A stretch of 64,000 nucleotides of DNA from Agelas oroides (taxonomy: Eukaryota > Porifera > Demospongiae > Agelasida > Agelasidae), in contig OX422193.1 of assembly GCA_949130485.1 (NCBI GenBank), forward strand, positions 2,606,371 to 2,670,370, read 5' to 3'. Shown here in pieces: positions 31,207-46,209 of the stretch (positions within the stretch are counted from its first letter, which is position 1; each line of letters begins with the position of its first letter). Position numbers and translations under genes: made by a program. A model generated the notes under the pieces. It was not told the origin of the DNA. It saw only the letters and a program-made list of their open reading frames with translations, and did no database searches.

Positions 31207-34200
31207 CTCTATCCTGGCTCAAGCCGACTCTACCTCACTCTACCACACTCTACCCTGGCTCAACCAGGCTCTACCTCACTCTACCACACTCTACCCTTCC
31301 TCGACCCGACTCTACCTCACTCTACCCCACTCTACCACACTCTACCCTGGCTCGACGCGACTCTGCCTCACTCTACCACCGTCTACCCTTGCTCTACCCG
31401 ACTCTACCTCACTCTACCACAATCTACCCTGGCTCAACCCGACTCTACCTCACTCTACCACCTTCTACCCTGGCTCAACCCGACCCTACCACACTCTACC
31501 CGACTCTACCTCACTCTAACACACTCCACCCCGACTCTACCTCACTCTACCACACTCTACCCTGGGTCGAACCGATTCTACCTCAGTCTACCACACTCTA
31601 CCCTGGATCGACCCGACTCTACCTCACTCTATCACACTGTACCCTGGCTCGACCCGACTCTACCTCACTCTAACACTCTCTACCCTGGCTCAAACCGACT
31701 CTACCTCACTCTACCACATTCTACCCTGGCTCGACCCGACTCTACCTCACTCTACCACACTCTGCCCTGGCTCGACCTGACTCTACCTCACTTTACCACA
31801 TTCTACCCTGGCTCGACCCGACTCTACCTCTCTCTACCACACTCTACCCTGGCTCGACCCGACTCTCCCTCACACTACCTCACTCTACCACCCTCTACCT
31901 TGGGTCGACCCGACTCTACCTCACTCTACCACACTCTACCCAGGCTCGACCCGACTCTACCTCACTCTACCACACTCTACCCTGGCTCGACCCGACTCTA
32001 CCTCACTGTACCACACTCTACCCCGACTCTATATCACTCTACCTCACTCTACCTTGACTCTACCTCACTCTACCACACTCTACCCAGGCTCGACACGACT
32101 CTACCTCACTCTACCACACTCTACCTTGGCTCCACCCGACTCTACCTCACTCTACCACACTCTATTCTGGCTCGACGAGACCCTACAACACTCTACCACA
32201 CCTTCCCCTAGCTCAACCCGACTCTACCTCACTCTACCACGCTCTACCCCGACTCTACCTCACTCTACCACACTCTACCCTTACTCTACCTCACTCTACC
32301 CTTACTCTACCTCAATCTACCTCACTCTACCCTGGCTCAACCCGACTCTCTATCACTCTACCACACTATACCCTTGCTCCACCCGACTCTACCTCACTCT
32401 ACCACACTCTACCACACTCTACACCGACTCTACCTCACTCTACCAATCTCTTCCCCGACTCTACCTCACTCTGCCACACTCTACCCTGGCTCGACCAGAC
32501 ACACCCTCACTCTACCACACTCTGCCATGGCTCGACACGACTCTACCTCACTCTACCACACTCTACCCCGACTCTACCTCTCTCTACCTCACTCTACCTT
32601 GACTCTACCTCACTCTACCACACTCTACCCTGACTCTACACCGACTCTACCTCACTCTAACACTCTCTTCCCCGACTCTACCTCACTCTACCACACTCTA
32701 CCCTGGCTCATCCCGACTCTGCCTCACTCTACCTCACTCTACCCTGGCTCGAACCGACTCTACCTCACTCTACCACACTCTACCCCGACTCTACCTTTCT
32801 CTACCACACTCTACCTTGGATAGACCCGACTCTACCTCACTCCACCATACCCTACCCAGCCTAGACCAGAATCTACCTCACTCTACCACACTCTACCCTG
32901 TCTCGACCCGACTCCACCTCACTCTACCACACTCTACCCCGACTCTACCTCACTCTACCACACTCTACCCTGGCTCAACCCGACTCTACCTCACTCTACC
33001 ACACTCTACCCTGGCTTCAGACATCTCTACCTCACTCTACCACACTCTACCCTTGCTGCACCCGACTCTACCTCACTCTACCACGCTCTACCCCGACTCT
33101 ACGTCACTCTACCACACTCTACCCTTACTCAACCTCAATCTACCGCACACTACCAAAGCTCAACCAGACTCTCTACCACACTACCACACTCTACCCTGCC
33201 TCCACCAGACTCTACCTCACTCTACCACACTCTACCCTGGCTCGATCCGACTCTACCTCACTCTACCACACTCTACCCTAGCTCGACCTGACTCTACCTA
33301 ACTCTACCACACTCTACCATGGTTCGACCCGACTCTCCCTCACTCTACCACACTCTACCCTGGCTCGACCCAACTCTACCTCACTCTACCATGCTCTACC
33401 CCGACTCTACCTCACTTTACCACACTCTACACTTACTCTACCTCAATCTACCACACTCTACCCTGGCTCAACCCGACTCTCTACGACTCTACCACACTCT
33501 GCCCTGACTCGACCCGACTCTACCTCAATCTACCACACTCTACCCTGGCTCAACCCGACTCTCTATCACTCTACCACACTCTGCCCTGACTCGACCCGAC
33601 TCTACCTCAATCTACCACACTCTACCCTGGGTCGACCGGACTCTACCTCACTCTACCACACTCTACCCTAGCTCGGCCCGACACTACCTCACTCTACCAC
33701 ACTCTACCATGGTTTGACCCAACTCTCCCTCACTCTACCACACTCTACACTGGCTCGACCCGACTCTACCTCACTCTACCACACCCTACCCTTACTATAC
33801 TTCAATCTACCACAATCTACCCTGGCTCAACCCGACTCTACTTCACTCTACCACCATCTAACCTGGCTCGACCCGACTCTCCTCCACACTCAACCCGACT
33901 CTACCTCACTCTACCACACTCTACCCTGGCTCGATCCGACTCTACCTCACTCTACCACACTCTACCCTAGCTCGACCTGACTCTACCTAACTCTACCACA
34001 CTCTACCATGGTTCAACCCGACTCTCCCTCACTCTACCACACTCTACCCTGGCTCGACCCAACTCTACCTCACTCTACCATGCTCTACCCCGACTCTACC
34101 TCACTTTACCACACTCTACACTTACTCTACCTCAATCTACCACACTCTACCCTGGCTCAACCCGACTCTCTACGACTCTACCACACTCTGCCCTGACTCG

Positions 34201-34390
34201 ACCCGACTCTACCTCAATCTACCACACTCTACCCTGGCTCAACCCGACTCTCTATCACTCTACCACACTCTGCCCTGACTCGACCCGACTCTACCTCAAT
34301 CTACCACACCCTACCCTGGGTCGACCGGACTCTACCTCACTCTACCACACTCTACCCTAGCTCGGCCCGACACTACCTCACTCTACCACA
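31207..34390 (+). repeat. 3,184-bp HOR unit, first copy
   Basis: The unit starts CTCTATCCTGGCTCAAGCCG at 31,207 and ends exactly where its second copy begins at 34,391. The offset between copies is 3,184 in the first part and falls by one 41-bp monomer to 3,143 further on (31,900 to 35,043; 32,816 to 35,959; 34,008 to 37,151). The content resembles unit B from about 17,700 to 20,500. Confidence 0.8.
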
Positions 34391-37300
34391 CTCTATCCTG
34401 GCTCATGCCGACTCTACCTCACTCTACCACACTCTACCCTGGCTCAACCAGGCTCTACCTCACTCTACCACACTCTACCCTTCCTCGACCCGACTCTACC
34501 TCACTCTACCCCACTCTACCACACTCTACCCTGGCTCGACCCGACTCTGCCTCACTCTACCACCGTCTACCCTTGATCTGCCCGACTCTACCTCACTCTA
34601 CCACAATCTACCCTGGCTCAACCCGACTCTACCTCACTCTACCACCTTCTACCCTGGCTCGACCCGACCCTACCACACTCTACCCGACTCTACCTCACTC
34701 TAACACACTCCACCCCGACTCTACCTCACTCTACCACACTCTACCCTGGGTCGAACCGATTCTACCTCAGTCTACCACACTCTACCCTGGATCGACCCGA
34801 CTCTACCTCACTCTATCACACTCTACCCTGGCTCGACCCGACTCTACCTCACTCTAACACTCTCTACCCTGGCTCAAACCGACTCTACCTCACTCTACCA
34901 CATTCTACCCTGGCTCGACCCGACTCTACCTCACTCTACCACACTCTGCCCTGGCTCGACCTGACTCTACCTCACTTTACCACACTCTACCCTGGCTCGA
35001 CCCGACTCTCCCTCACACTACCTCACTCTACCACCCTCTACCTTGGGTCGACCCGACTCTACCTCACTCTACCACACTCTACCCAGGCTCGACCCGACTC
35101 TACCTCACTCTACCACACTCTACCCTGGCTCGACCCGACTCTACCTCACTGTACCACACTCTACCCCGACTCTATATCACTCTACCTCACTCTACCTTGA
35201 CTCTACCTCACTCTACCACACTCTACCCAGGCTCGACACGACTCTACCTCACTCTACCACACTCTACCTTGGCTCCACCCGACTCTACCTCACTCTACCA
35301 CACTCTATTCTGGCTCGACGAGACCCTACAACACTCTACCACACTTTCTCCTAGCTCAACCCGACTCTACCTCACTCTACCACGCTCTACCCCGACTCTA
35401 CCTCACTCTACCACACTCTACCCTTACTCTACCTCACTCTACCCTTACTCTACCTCAATCTACCTCACTCTACCCTGGCTCAACCCGACTCTCTATCACT
35501 CTACCACACTATACCCTTGCTCCACCCGACTCTACCTCACTCTACCACACTCTACCACACTCTACACCGACTCTACCTCACTCTACCAATCTCTTCCCCG
35601 ACTCTACCTCACTCTGCCACACTCTACCCTGGCTCGACCAGACACACCCTCACTCTACCACACTCTGCCATGGCTCGACACGACTCTACCTCACTCTACC
35701 ACACTCTACCCCGACTCTACCTCTCTCTACCTCACTCTACCTTGACTCTACCTCACTCTACCACACTCTACCCTGACTCTACACCGACTCTACCTCACTC
35801 TAACACTCTCTTCCCCGACTCTACCTCACTCTACCACACTCTACCCTGGCTCATCCCGACTCTGCCTCACTCTACCTCACTCTACCCTGGCTCGAACCGA
35901 CTCTACCTCACTCTACCACACTCTACCCCGACTCTACCTTTCTCTACCACACTCTACCTTGGATAGACCCGACTCTACCTCACTCCACCATACCCTACCC
36001 AGCCTAGACCAGAATCTACCTCACTCTACCACACTCTACCCTGTCTCGACCCGACTCCACCTCACTCTACCACACTCTACCCCGACTCTACCTCACTCTA
36101 CCACACTCTACCCTGGCTCAACCCGACTCTACCTCACTCTACCACACTCTACCCTGGCTTCAGACATCTCTACCTCACTCTACCACACTCTACCCTTGCT
36201 GCACCCGACTCTACCTCACTCTACCACGCTCTACCCCGACTCTACGTCACTCTACCACACTCTACCCTTACTCAACCTCAATCTACCGCACACTACCAAA
36301 GCTCAACCAGACTCTCTACCACACTACCACACTCTACCCTGCCTCCACCAGACTCTACCTCACTCTACCACACTCTACCCTGGCTCGATCCGACTCTACC
36401 TCACTCTACCACACTCTACCCTAGCTCGACCTGACTCTACCTAACTCTACCACACTCTACCATGGTTCGACCCGACTCTCCCTCACTCTACCACACTCTA
36501 CCCTGGCTCGACCCAACTCTACCTCACTCTACCATGCTCTACCCCGACTCTACCTCACTTTACCACACTCTACACTTACTCTACCTCAATCTACCACACT
36601 CTACCCTGGCTCAACCCGACTCTCTACGACTCTACCACACTCTGCCCTGACTCGACCCGACTCTACCTCAATCTACCACACTCTACCCTGGCTCAACCCG
36701 ACTCTCTATCACTCTACCACACTCTGCCCTGACTCGACCCGACTCTACCTCAATCTACCACACTCTACCCTGGGTCGACCGGACTCTACCTCACTCTACC
36801 ACACTCTACCCTAGCTCGGCCCGACACTACCTCACTCTACCACACTCTACCATGGTTCGACCCAACTCTCCCTCACTCTACCACACTCTACACTGGCTCG
36901 ACCCGACTCTACCTCACTCTACCACACCCTACCCTTACTATACTTCAATCTACCACAATCTACCCTGGCTCAACCCGACTCTACTTCACTCTACCACCAT
37001 CTAACCTGGCTCGACCCGACTCTCCTCCACACTCAACCCGACTCTACCTCACTCTACCACACTCTACCCTGGCTCGATCCGACTCTACCTCACTCTACCA
37101 CACTCTACCCTAGCTCGACCTGACTCTACCTAACTCTACCACACTCTACCATGGTTCAACCCGACTCTCCCTCACTCTACCACACTCTACCCTGGCTCGA
37201 CCCAACTCTACCTCACTCTACCATGCTCTACCCCGACTCTACCTCACTTTACCACACTCTACACTTACTCTACCTCAATCTACCACACTCTACCCTGGCT

Positions 37301-37533
37301 CAACCCGACTCTCTACGACTCTACCACACTCTGCCCTGACTCGACCCGACTCTACCTCAATCTACCACACTCTACCCTGGCTCAACCCGACTCTCTATCA
37401 CTCTACCACACTCTGCCCTGACTCGACCCGACTCTACCTCAATCTACCACACTCTACCCTGGGTCGACCGGACTCTACCTCACTCTACCACACTCTACCC
37501 TAGCTCGGCCCGACACTACCTCACTCTACCACA
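34391..37533 (+). repeat. 3,143-bp HOR unit, second copy
   Basis: This is the tandem copy of 31,207-34,390. It is shorter because a monomer present near 31,800-31,840 is missing near 34,980. Downstream of about 37,150 the sequence follows unit B at an offset of 16,946 (20,205 to 37,151; 21,315 to 38,261), so a ~5 kb difference in array length separates the two contexts. Confidence 0.8.
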
Positions 37534-40500
37534 CTCTACCATGGTTCGACCCAACTCTCCCTCACTCTACCACACTCTGCCCTGACTCGACCCGACTCTA
37601 CCTCACTCTACCACACTCTACCCTAGCACGACCCGACACTACCTCACTCTACCACACTCTACCATGGTTCAACCCAACTCTCCCTCACTCTACCACACTC
37701 TACACTGGCTCGACCCGACTCTACCTCACTCTACCACGCTCTAACCCGACTCTACCTCACTCTACCACACCCTACCCTTACTATACTTCAATCTACCACA
37801 ATCTACCCTGGCTCAACCCGACTCTACTTCACTCTACCACCATCTAACCTGGCTCGACTCGACTCTCTTCCACACTCTACCCGACTCTACCTCACTCTAA
37901 CACACTCTATCCCGACTCTATCTCACTCTAAAACACTCTACCCTGGCTCGACCAGACTCTACCTCAGTATACCACACTATACCCTGGCTCGACCCGACTC
38001 TACTTCACTGTACCACTCTCTACCCTGGCTCGACCCGACTCTACCTCATTCTATCACACACTACCCCGACTCTACATCAATCTACCCCACTCTACCCTGG
38101 CTCATCCCGACTCTACCTAACTCTACCACACTCTACCCTGGCTCGACCCGACTCTACCTCACTCTACCACACTCTTCCCCGACTCTACCTCACTCTACCA
38201 CACTCTAATCTGGCTCGACCCGACTCTACCTCACTCTACCACAATCTACCCTGGATCGAGATGACTCTACCTCACTCCACCACACTCTACCGTCGCTCGA
38301 ACACACACTACCTCACTCTACCATACTCTACCCTGACTCTACCTCACTCTCCCACTGTCTATCCTGGCTCGACACGACTCTACCTCACTCTACCACACTC
38401 TACCCTGGCTCGATCCGACTCTACCTCACTCTACCACACTCTACCACACTCTACACCGACTCTACCTCACTCTACCACACTCTACCCTGGCTCTACCAGA
38501 CACACCCTCACTCTACCACACATTACCATGGCTCGACACGACTCTACCTCACTCTACCACACTCTACCCCGACTCTATATCACTCTACCTCACTCTACCT
38601 TGACTCTACCTCACTCTACCACACTCTACCCTGCCTAGACACGACTCTACCTCACTCTACCACACTCTACCTTGGCTCCACCCGACTCTACCTCACTCTA
38701 CCACACTCTATTCTGGCTCAACGAGACCCTACCACACTCTACCACACTCTCCCCTAGCTCAACCCTACTCTACCTCACTGTACCACACTCTACCCCGACT
38801 CTACCTCACTCTACCACACTCTACCCTTACTCTACCTCAATCTACCTCACTCTACCCTGGCTCAACCCGACTCTCAATCACTCTACCACACTCTACCCTT
38901 GCTCCACCCGACTCTACCTCACTCTACCACACTCTACCTCACTCTACACTGACTCTACCTCACTCTACCACACTCTACCCCAACTCTACCTCTCTCTACC
39001 TCACTCTACCTTGACTCTACCTCACTCTACCACACTCTACCCTGGCTCTACCCGAGTCTACCTCACTCTGCCACAATCTACCTTGGCTAAACCTGACTCT
39101 ACCTCATTATACAGCCTTCTACCCTGGCTCGACCCAACTCAACCACACTCTACCCGACTCTGCCTCACGCTAACCCACTCTACCCCAATTCTACCTCACA
39201 CTACCACACCCTACCCTGGCTCGAACCGGCTCCACCTCAGTCTACCACACTCTACCCTGGCTCCACCTGACTCAACCTCACTCTACCACACTCTACCCTG
39301 GCTCAAGCCGACTCTACCTCACTCTACCACACTCTACCCCGTCTCTACCTCACTTTACCACACTCTACCTTGGCTAGACCCGACTCTACCTCACTGTAAC
39401 ACACTCTACCCAGGCTAGACCCGAATCTACCTCACTCTCCCACACTCCACCCCGACTCTACCTCATTCTACCACTCTCTACCCTGGCTCAAACCGACTCT
39501 ACCTCACTCTACCACATTCTACCCTGGCTCGACCCGACTCTACCTCACTATACCACACTCTGCCCTGGCTCGACCCGACTCTACCTCACCCTACCTCACT
39601 CTACCCAATCTGCCCTCGCTCGACCCGGCTCTACCTCACTCTACCACACTCTACCACGACTCTACCTCACTCTACCACACTCTACCCAGGTTCGACCCGA
39701 CACTACCTCACTCTACCTCACTCTACCCTGGCTCAAACCGACTCTACCTCACTCTACCACATTCTACCCTGGATCGACCCGACTCTACCTCACCCTACCT
39801 CACTCTACCACACTCTACCCAGGTTCGACCCGACACTACCTCACTCTACCTCACTCTACCCTGGCTCAAACCGACTCTACCTCACTCTACCACACTCTAC
39901 CCTGGATCGACCCGACTCTACCTCACCCTACCTCACTCTACCACACTCTACCCTGGGTCGACCCGACTCTACCTCACTCTATCACACTCTACCCTGGCTC
40001 GACCCGACTCTACCTCACTCTAACACTCTCTACCCTGGCTCAAACCGACTCTACCTCACTCTACCACATTCTACCCTGGCTCGACCCGACTCTACCTCAC
40101 TCTACCACACTCTGCCCTGGCTCGACCCGACTCTACCTCACTTTACCACATTCTACCCTGGCTCGACCCGACTCTACCTCTCTCTACCACACTCTACCCT
40201 GGCTCGACCCGACTCTCCCTCACACTACCTCACTCTACCACCCTCTACCTTGGGTCGACCCGACTCTACCTCACTCTACCACACTCTACCCAGGCTCGAC
40301 CCGACTCTACCTCACTCTACCACACTCTACCCTGGCTCGACCCGACTCTACCTCACTGTACCACACTCTACCCCGACTCTATATCACTCTACCTCACTCT
40401 ACCACACTCTACCCAGGCTCGACACGACTCTACCTCACTCTACCACACTCTACCTTGGCTCCACCCGACTCTACCTCACTCTACCACACTCTATTCTGGC

Positions 40501-42427
40501 TCGACGAGACCCTACAACACTCTACCACACTTTCCCCTAGCTCAACCCGACTCTACCTCACTCTACCACGCTCTACCCCGACTCTACCTCACTCTACCAC
40601 ACTCTACCCTTACTCTACCTCACTCTACCCTTACTCTACCTCAATCTACCTCACTCTACCCTGGCTCAACCCGACTCTCTATCACTCTACCACACTATAC
40701 CCTTGCTCCACCCGACTCTACCTCACTCTACCACACTCTACCACACTCTACACCGACTCTACCTCACTCTACCACTCTCTTCCCCGACTCTACCTCACTC
40801 TGCCACACTCTACCCTGGCTCGACCAGACACACCCTCACTCTACCACACTCTGCCATGGCTCGACACGACTCTACCTCACTCTACCACACTCTACCCCGA
40901 CTCTACCTCTTTCTACCTCACTCTACCTTGACTCTACCTCACTCTACCACACTCTACCCTGGCTCTACCCGAGTCTACCTCACTCTAACACTCTCTACCC
41001 TGGCTCAAACCGACTCTACCTCACTCTACCACATTCTACCCTGGCTCGACCCGACTCTACCTCACTCTACCACACTCTGCCCTGGCTCGACCCGACTCTA
41101 CCTCACTTTACCACATTCTACCCTGGCTCGACCCGACTCTACCTCTCTCTACCACACTCTACCCTGGCTCGACCCGACTCTCCCTCACACTACCTCACTC
41201 TACCACCCTCTACCTTGGGTCGACCCGACTCTACCTCACTCTACCACACTCTACCCAGGCTCGACCCGACTCTACCTCACTCTACCACACTCTACCCTGG
41301 CTCGACCCGACTCTACCTCAATGTACCACACTCTACCCCGACTCTATATCACTCTACCTTGACTCTACCTTGACTCTACCTCACTCTACCACACTCTACC
41401 CAGGCTCGACACGACTCTACCTCACTCTACCACACTCTACCTTGGCTCCACCCGACTCTACCTCACTCTACCACACTCTATTCTGGCTCGACGAGACCCT
41501 ACAACACTCTACCACACTTTCCCCTAGCTCAACCCGACTCTACCTCACTCTACCACGCTCTACCCCGACTCTACCTCACTCTACCACACTCTACCCTTAC
41601 TCTACCTCACTCTACCCTTACTCTACCTCAATCTACCTCACTCTACCCTGGCTAAACCCGACTCTCTATCACTCTACCACACTCTACCCTTGCTCCACCC
41701 GACTCTACCTCACTCTACCACACTCTACCACACTCTACACCGACTCTACCTCACTCTACCACTCTCTTCCCCGACTCTACCTCACTCTGCCACACTCTAC
41801 TCTGGCTCGACAAGACACACCCTCACTCTACCACACTCTGCCATGGCTCGACACGACTCTACCTCACTCTACCACACTCTACCCCGACTCTACCTCTCTC
41901 TACCTCACTCTACCTTGACTCTACCTCACTCTACCACACTCTACCCTGGCTCTACCCGAGTCTACCTCACTCTGCCACAATCTACCCTGGCTCAACCTGA
42001 CTCTACCTCATTCTACAGCCTTCTACCCTGGCTCGACCCAACTCTACCGCACTCTACCCGACTCTACCTCACGCTAACCCACTCTACCCCAACTCTACCT
42101 CACACTACCACACTCTACCCTGGCTCGAACCGGCTCCACCTCAGTCTACCACACTCTACCCTGGCTCGACCTGACTCTACCTCACTCTACCACACTCTAT
42201 CCTGGCTCAAGCCGACTCTACCTCACTCTACCACATTCTACCCTCGCTCGACCTGACTCTACCTCACTCTACCACACTCTACCGCGACTCTACCTCACTC
42301 TACCACACTCCACCCTGGCTCATCCCAACTCTAACTCACTCTACCACACTCTACCCTGGCTCGACCCGACTGTACCTCACTCTACCATACTCTACCCCGT
42401 CTCTACCTCACTTTACCACACTCTACC
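37534..42427 (+). repeat. Satellite, rearranged copy of unit B segments
   Basis: This stretch follows unit B at changing offsets: 16,946 near 37,151-38,261, 16,967 near 38,672 and 17,796 near 40,703-41,370. A local re-ordering lies at about 39,370-40,000. There, monomers with CCCAGGTTCGACCCGACAC appear twice about 125 bp apart. No non-satellite sequence is seen. Confidence 0.65.
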
Positions 42428-45400
42428 TTGGCTAGACCCGACTCTACCTCACTGTACCACACTCTACCCAGGCTAGACCCGAATCTACCTCACTCTCCCA
42501 CACTCCACCCCGACTCTACCTCACTCTACCACTCTCTACCCTGGCTCAAACCGACTCTACCTAACTCTACCACATTCTACCCTGTCTCGACCCGACTCTA
42601 CCTCACTCTACCACACTCTGACCTGGCTCGACCCGACTCTACCTCACCCTACCTCACTCTACCCAATCTGCCCTCACTCGACCCGGCTCTACCTCACTCT
42701 ACCACACTCTACCACGACTCTACCTCACTCTACCACACTCTACCCTGGCTCGACCCGACACTACCTCACTCTACCTCACTCTACCCTGGCTCAAACCGAC
42801 TCTACCACATTCTACCCTGGATCGACCCGACTCTACCTCACCCTACCTCACTCTACCACACTCTATCCTGGGTCGACCCCACTCTACCTCACTCCACCAC
42901 ACTCTACCGTGGCTCGAACAGACTCTACCTCACGCTACCATACTCTACCCTGACTCTACCTCACTCTCCCACTCTCTATCCTGGCTCGACACGACTCTAC
43001 CTCACTCTACCACACTCTACCACACTCTACACCGACTCTACCTCACTCTACCACTCTCTTCCCCGACTCTACCTCACTCTGCCACACTCTACCCTGGCTC
43101 GACCAGACACACCCTCACTCTACCACACTCTGCCATGGCTCGACACGACTCTACCTCACTCTACCACACTCTACCCCGACTCTACCTCTCTCTACCTCAC
43201 TCTACCTTGACTCTACCTCACTCTACCACACTCTACCCTGGCTCTACCAGAGTCTACCTCACTCTGCCACAATCTACCCTGGCTCAACCTGACTCTACCT
43301 CATTCTACAGCCTTCTACCCTGGCTCGACCCAACTCTACCGCAATCTACCCGACTCTACCTCACGCTAACCCACCCTACCCCAACTCTACCTCACACTAC
43401 CACACTCTACCCTGGCTCGAACCGGCTCCACCTCAGTCTACCACACTCTACCCTGGCTCGACCTGACTCTACCTCACTCTACCACACTCTATCCTGACTC
43501 AAGCCTACTCTACCTCACCCTACCTCACCCTACCCAATCTGCCCTCGCTCGACCCGGCTCTACCTCACTCTACCACACTCAACCACGACTCTACCTCACT
43601 CTACCACACTCTACCCTGGCTCGACCCGACACTACCTCACTCTACCTCACTCTACCCTGGCTCAAACCGACTCTACCACACTCTACAACATTCTACCCTG
43701 GATCGACCCGACTCTACCTCACTCTACCACACTCTACCCAGGCTAGACCCGAATCTACCTCACTCTCCCACACTCCACCCCGACTCTACCTCACTCTACC
43801 ACTCTCTACCCTGGCGCAAACTGACTCTACCTCACTCTACCACATTCTACCCTGTCTCGACCCGACTCTACCTCACTCTACCACACTCTGCCCGGGCTCG
43901 ACCCGACTCTACCTCACCCTACCTCACTCTACCCAATCTCCCCTCGCTCGACCCGGCTCTACCTCACTCTACCACACTCTACCACGACTCTACCTCACTC
44001 TACCACACTCTACCCTGGCTCGACCTGACACTACCTCACTCTACCTCACTCTACCCTGGCTCAAACCGACTCTACCACACTCTAACACATTCTACCCTGG
44101 ATCGACCCGACTCTACCTCTCTCTACCACACTCTACCATGGATCGACCAGACTCTACCTCACCCTACCTCACTCTACCACACTCTACCCTGGGTCGACCC
44201 CACTCTACCTCACTCTACCACACTCTACCATGGCTCGACCCGACTCTACGTCACTCTACCACACTCTACCCTGTCTCGACCCGATTCTACCTCATTCTAC
44301 CACATCCTACCCTGGCTCGACCCGACTCTACCTCACTCTACCACACTCTACCCTGGCTCAACCAGGCTCTACCTCACTCTACCACACTCTACCCTTCCTC
44401 GACCCGACTCTACCTCACTCTACCCCACTCTACCACACTCTACCCTGGCTCGACCCGACTCTGCCTCACTCTACCACCGTCTACCCTTGCTCTGCCCGAC
44501 TCTACCTCACTCTACCACAATCTACCCTGGCTCAACCCGACTCTACCTCACTCTACCACCTTCTACCCTGGCTCGACCCGACCCTACCACACTCTACCAG
44601 ACTCTACCTCACTCTAACACACTCCACCCCGACTCTACCTCACTCTACCACACTCTACCCTGGGTCGAACCGATTCTACCTCAGTCTACCACACTCTACC
44701 CTGGATCGACCCGACTCTACCTCACTCTATCACACTCTACCCTGGCTCGACCCGACTCTACCTCACTCTAACACTCTCTACCCTGGCTCAAACCGACTCT
44801 ACCTCACTCTACCACATTTTACCCTGGCTCGACCCGACTCTACCTCACTCTACCACACTCTGCCCTGGCTCGACCCGACTCTACCTCACTTTACCACATT
44901 CTACCCTGGCTCGACCCGACTCTACCTCTCTCTACCACACTCTACCCTGGCTCGACCCGACTCTCCCTCACACTACCTCACTCTACCACCCTCTACCTTG
45001 GGTCGACCCGACTCTACCTCACTCTACCACACTCTACCCAGGCTCGACCCGACTCTACCTCACTCTACCACACTCTACCCTGGCTCGACCTGACTCCACC
45101 TCACTGTACCACACTCTACCCCGACTCTATATCACTCTACCTCACTCTACCTTGACTCTACCTCACTCTACCACACTCTACCCAGGCTCGACACGACTCT
45201 ACCTCACTCTACCACACTCTACCTTGGCTCCACCCGACTCTACCTCACTCTACCACACTCTATTCTGGCTCGACGAGACCCTACAACACTCTACCACACT
45301 TTCCCCTTGCTCAACCCGACTCTACCTCACTCTACCACGCTCTACCCCGACTCTACCTCACTCTACCACACTCTACCCTTACTCTACCTCACTCTACCCT

Positions 45401-46209
45401 TACTCTACCTCAATCTACCTCACTCTACCCTGGCTCAACCCGACTCTCTATCACTCTACCACACTCTACCCTTGCTCCACCCGACTCTACCTCACTCTAC
45501 CACACTCTACCACACTCTACACCGACTCTACCTCACTCTACCACTCTCTTCCCCGACTCTACCTCACTCTGCCACACTCTACCCTGGCTCGACCAGACAC
45601 ACCCTCACTCTACCACACTCTGCCATGGCTCGACACGACTCTACCTCACTCTACCACACTCTAACCCGACTCTACCTCTCTCTACCTCACTCTACCTTGA
45701 GTCTACCTCACTCTACCACACTCTACCCTGGCTCTACCCGAGTCTACCTCACTCTGCCACAATCTACCCTGGCTCAACCTGACTCTACCTCATTCTACAG
45801 CCTTCTACCCTGGCTCGACCCAACTCTACCGCACTCTACCCGACTCTACCTCACGCTAACCCACTCTACCCCAACTCTACCTCACACTACCACACTCTAC
45901 CCTGGCTCGAACCGGCTCCACCTCAGTCTACCACACTCTACCCTGGCTCGACCTGACTCTACCTCACTCTACCACACTCTATCCTGGCTCAAGCCGACTC
46001 TACCTCACTCTACCACATTCTACCCTCGCTCGACCCGACTCTACCTCACTCTACCACACTCTACCGCGACTCTACCTCACTCTACCACACTCTACCCTGG
46101 CTCATCCCAACTCTAACTCACTCTACCACACTCTACCCTGGCTCGACCCGACTGTACCTCACTCTACCATACTCTACCCCGTCTCTACCTCACTTTACCA
46201 CACTCTACC
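42428..46209 (+). repeat. ~3.8 kb HOR unit
   Basis: The unit begins with the TTGGCTAGACCCG marker block, which also starts units A-C. The next marker is 3,782 bp on, at 46,210. The first part matches unit C at an offset of 17,477 (24,951 to 42,428; 26,661 to 44,138), becoming 17,518, again plus 41, at 45,152. Confidence 0.7.
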
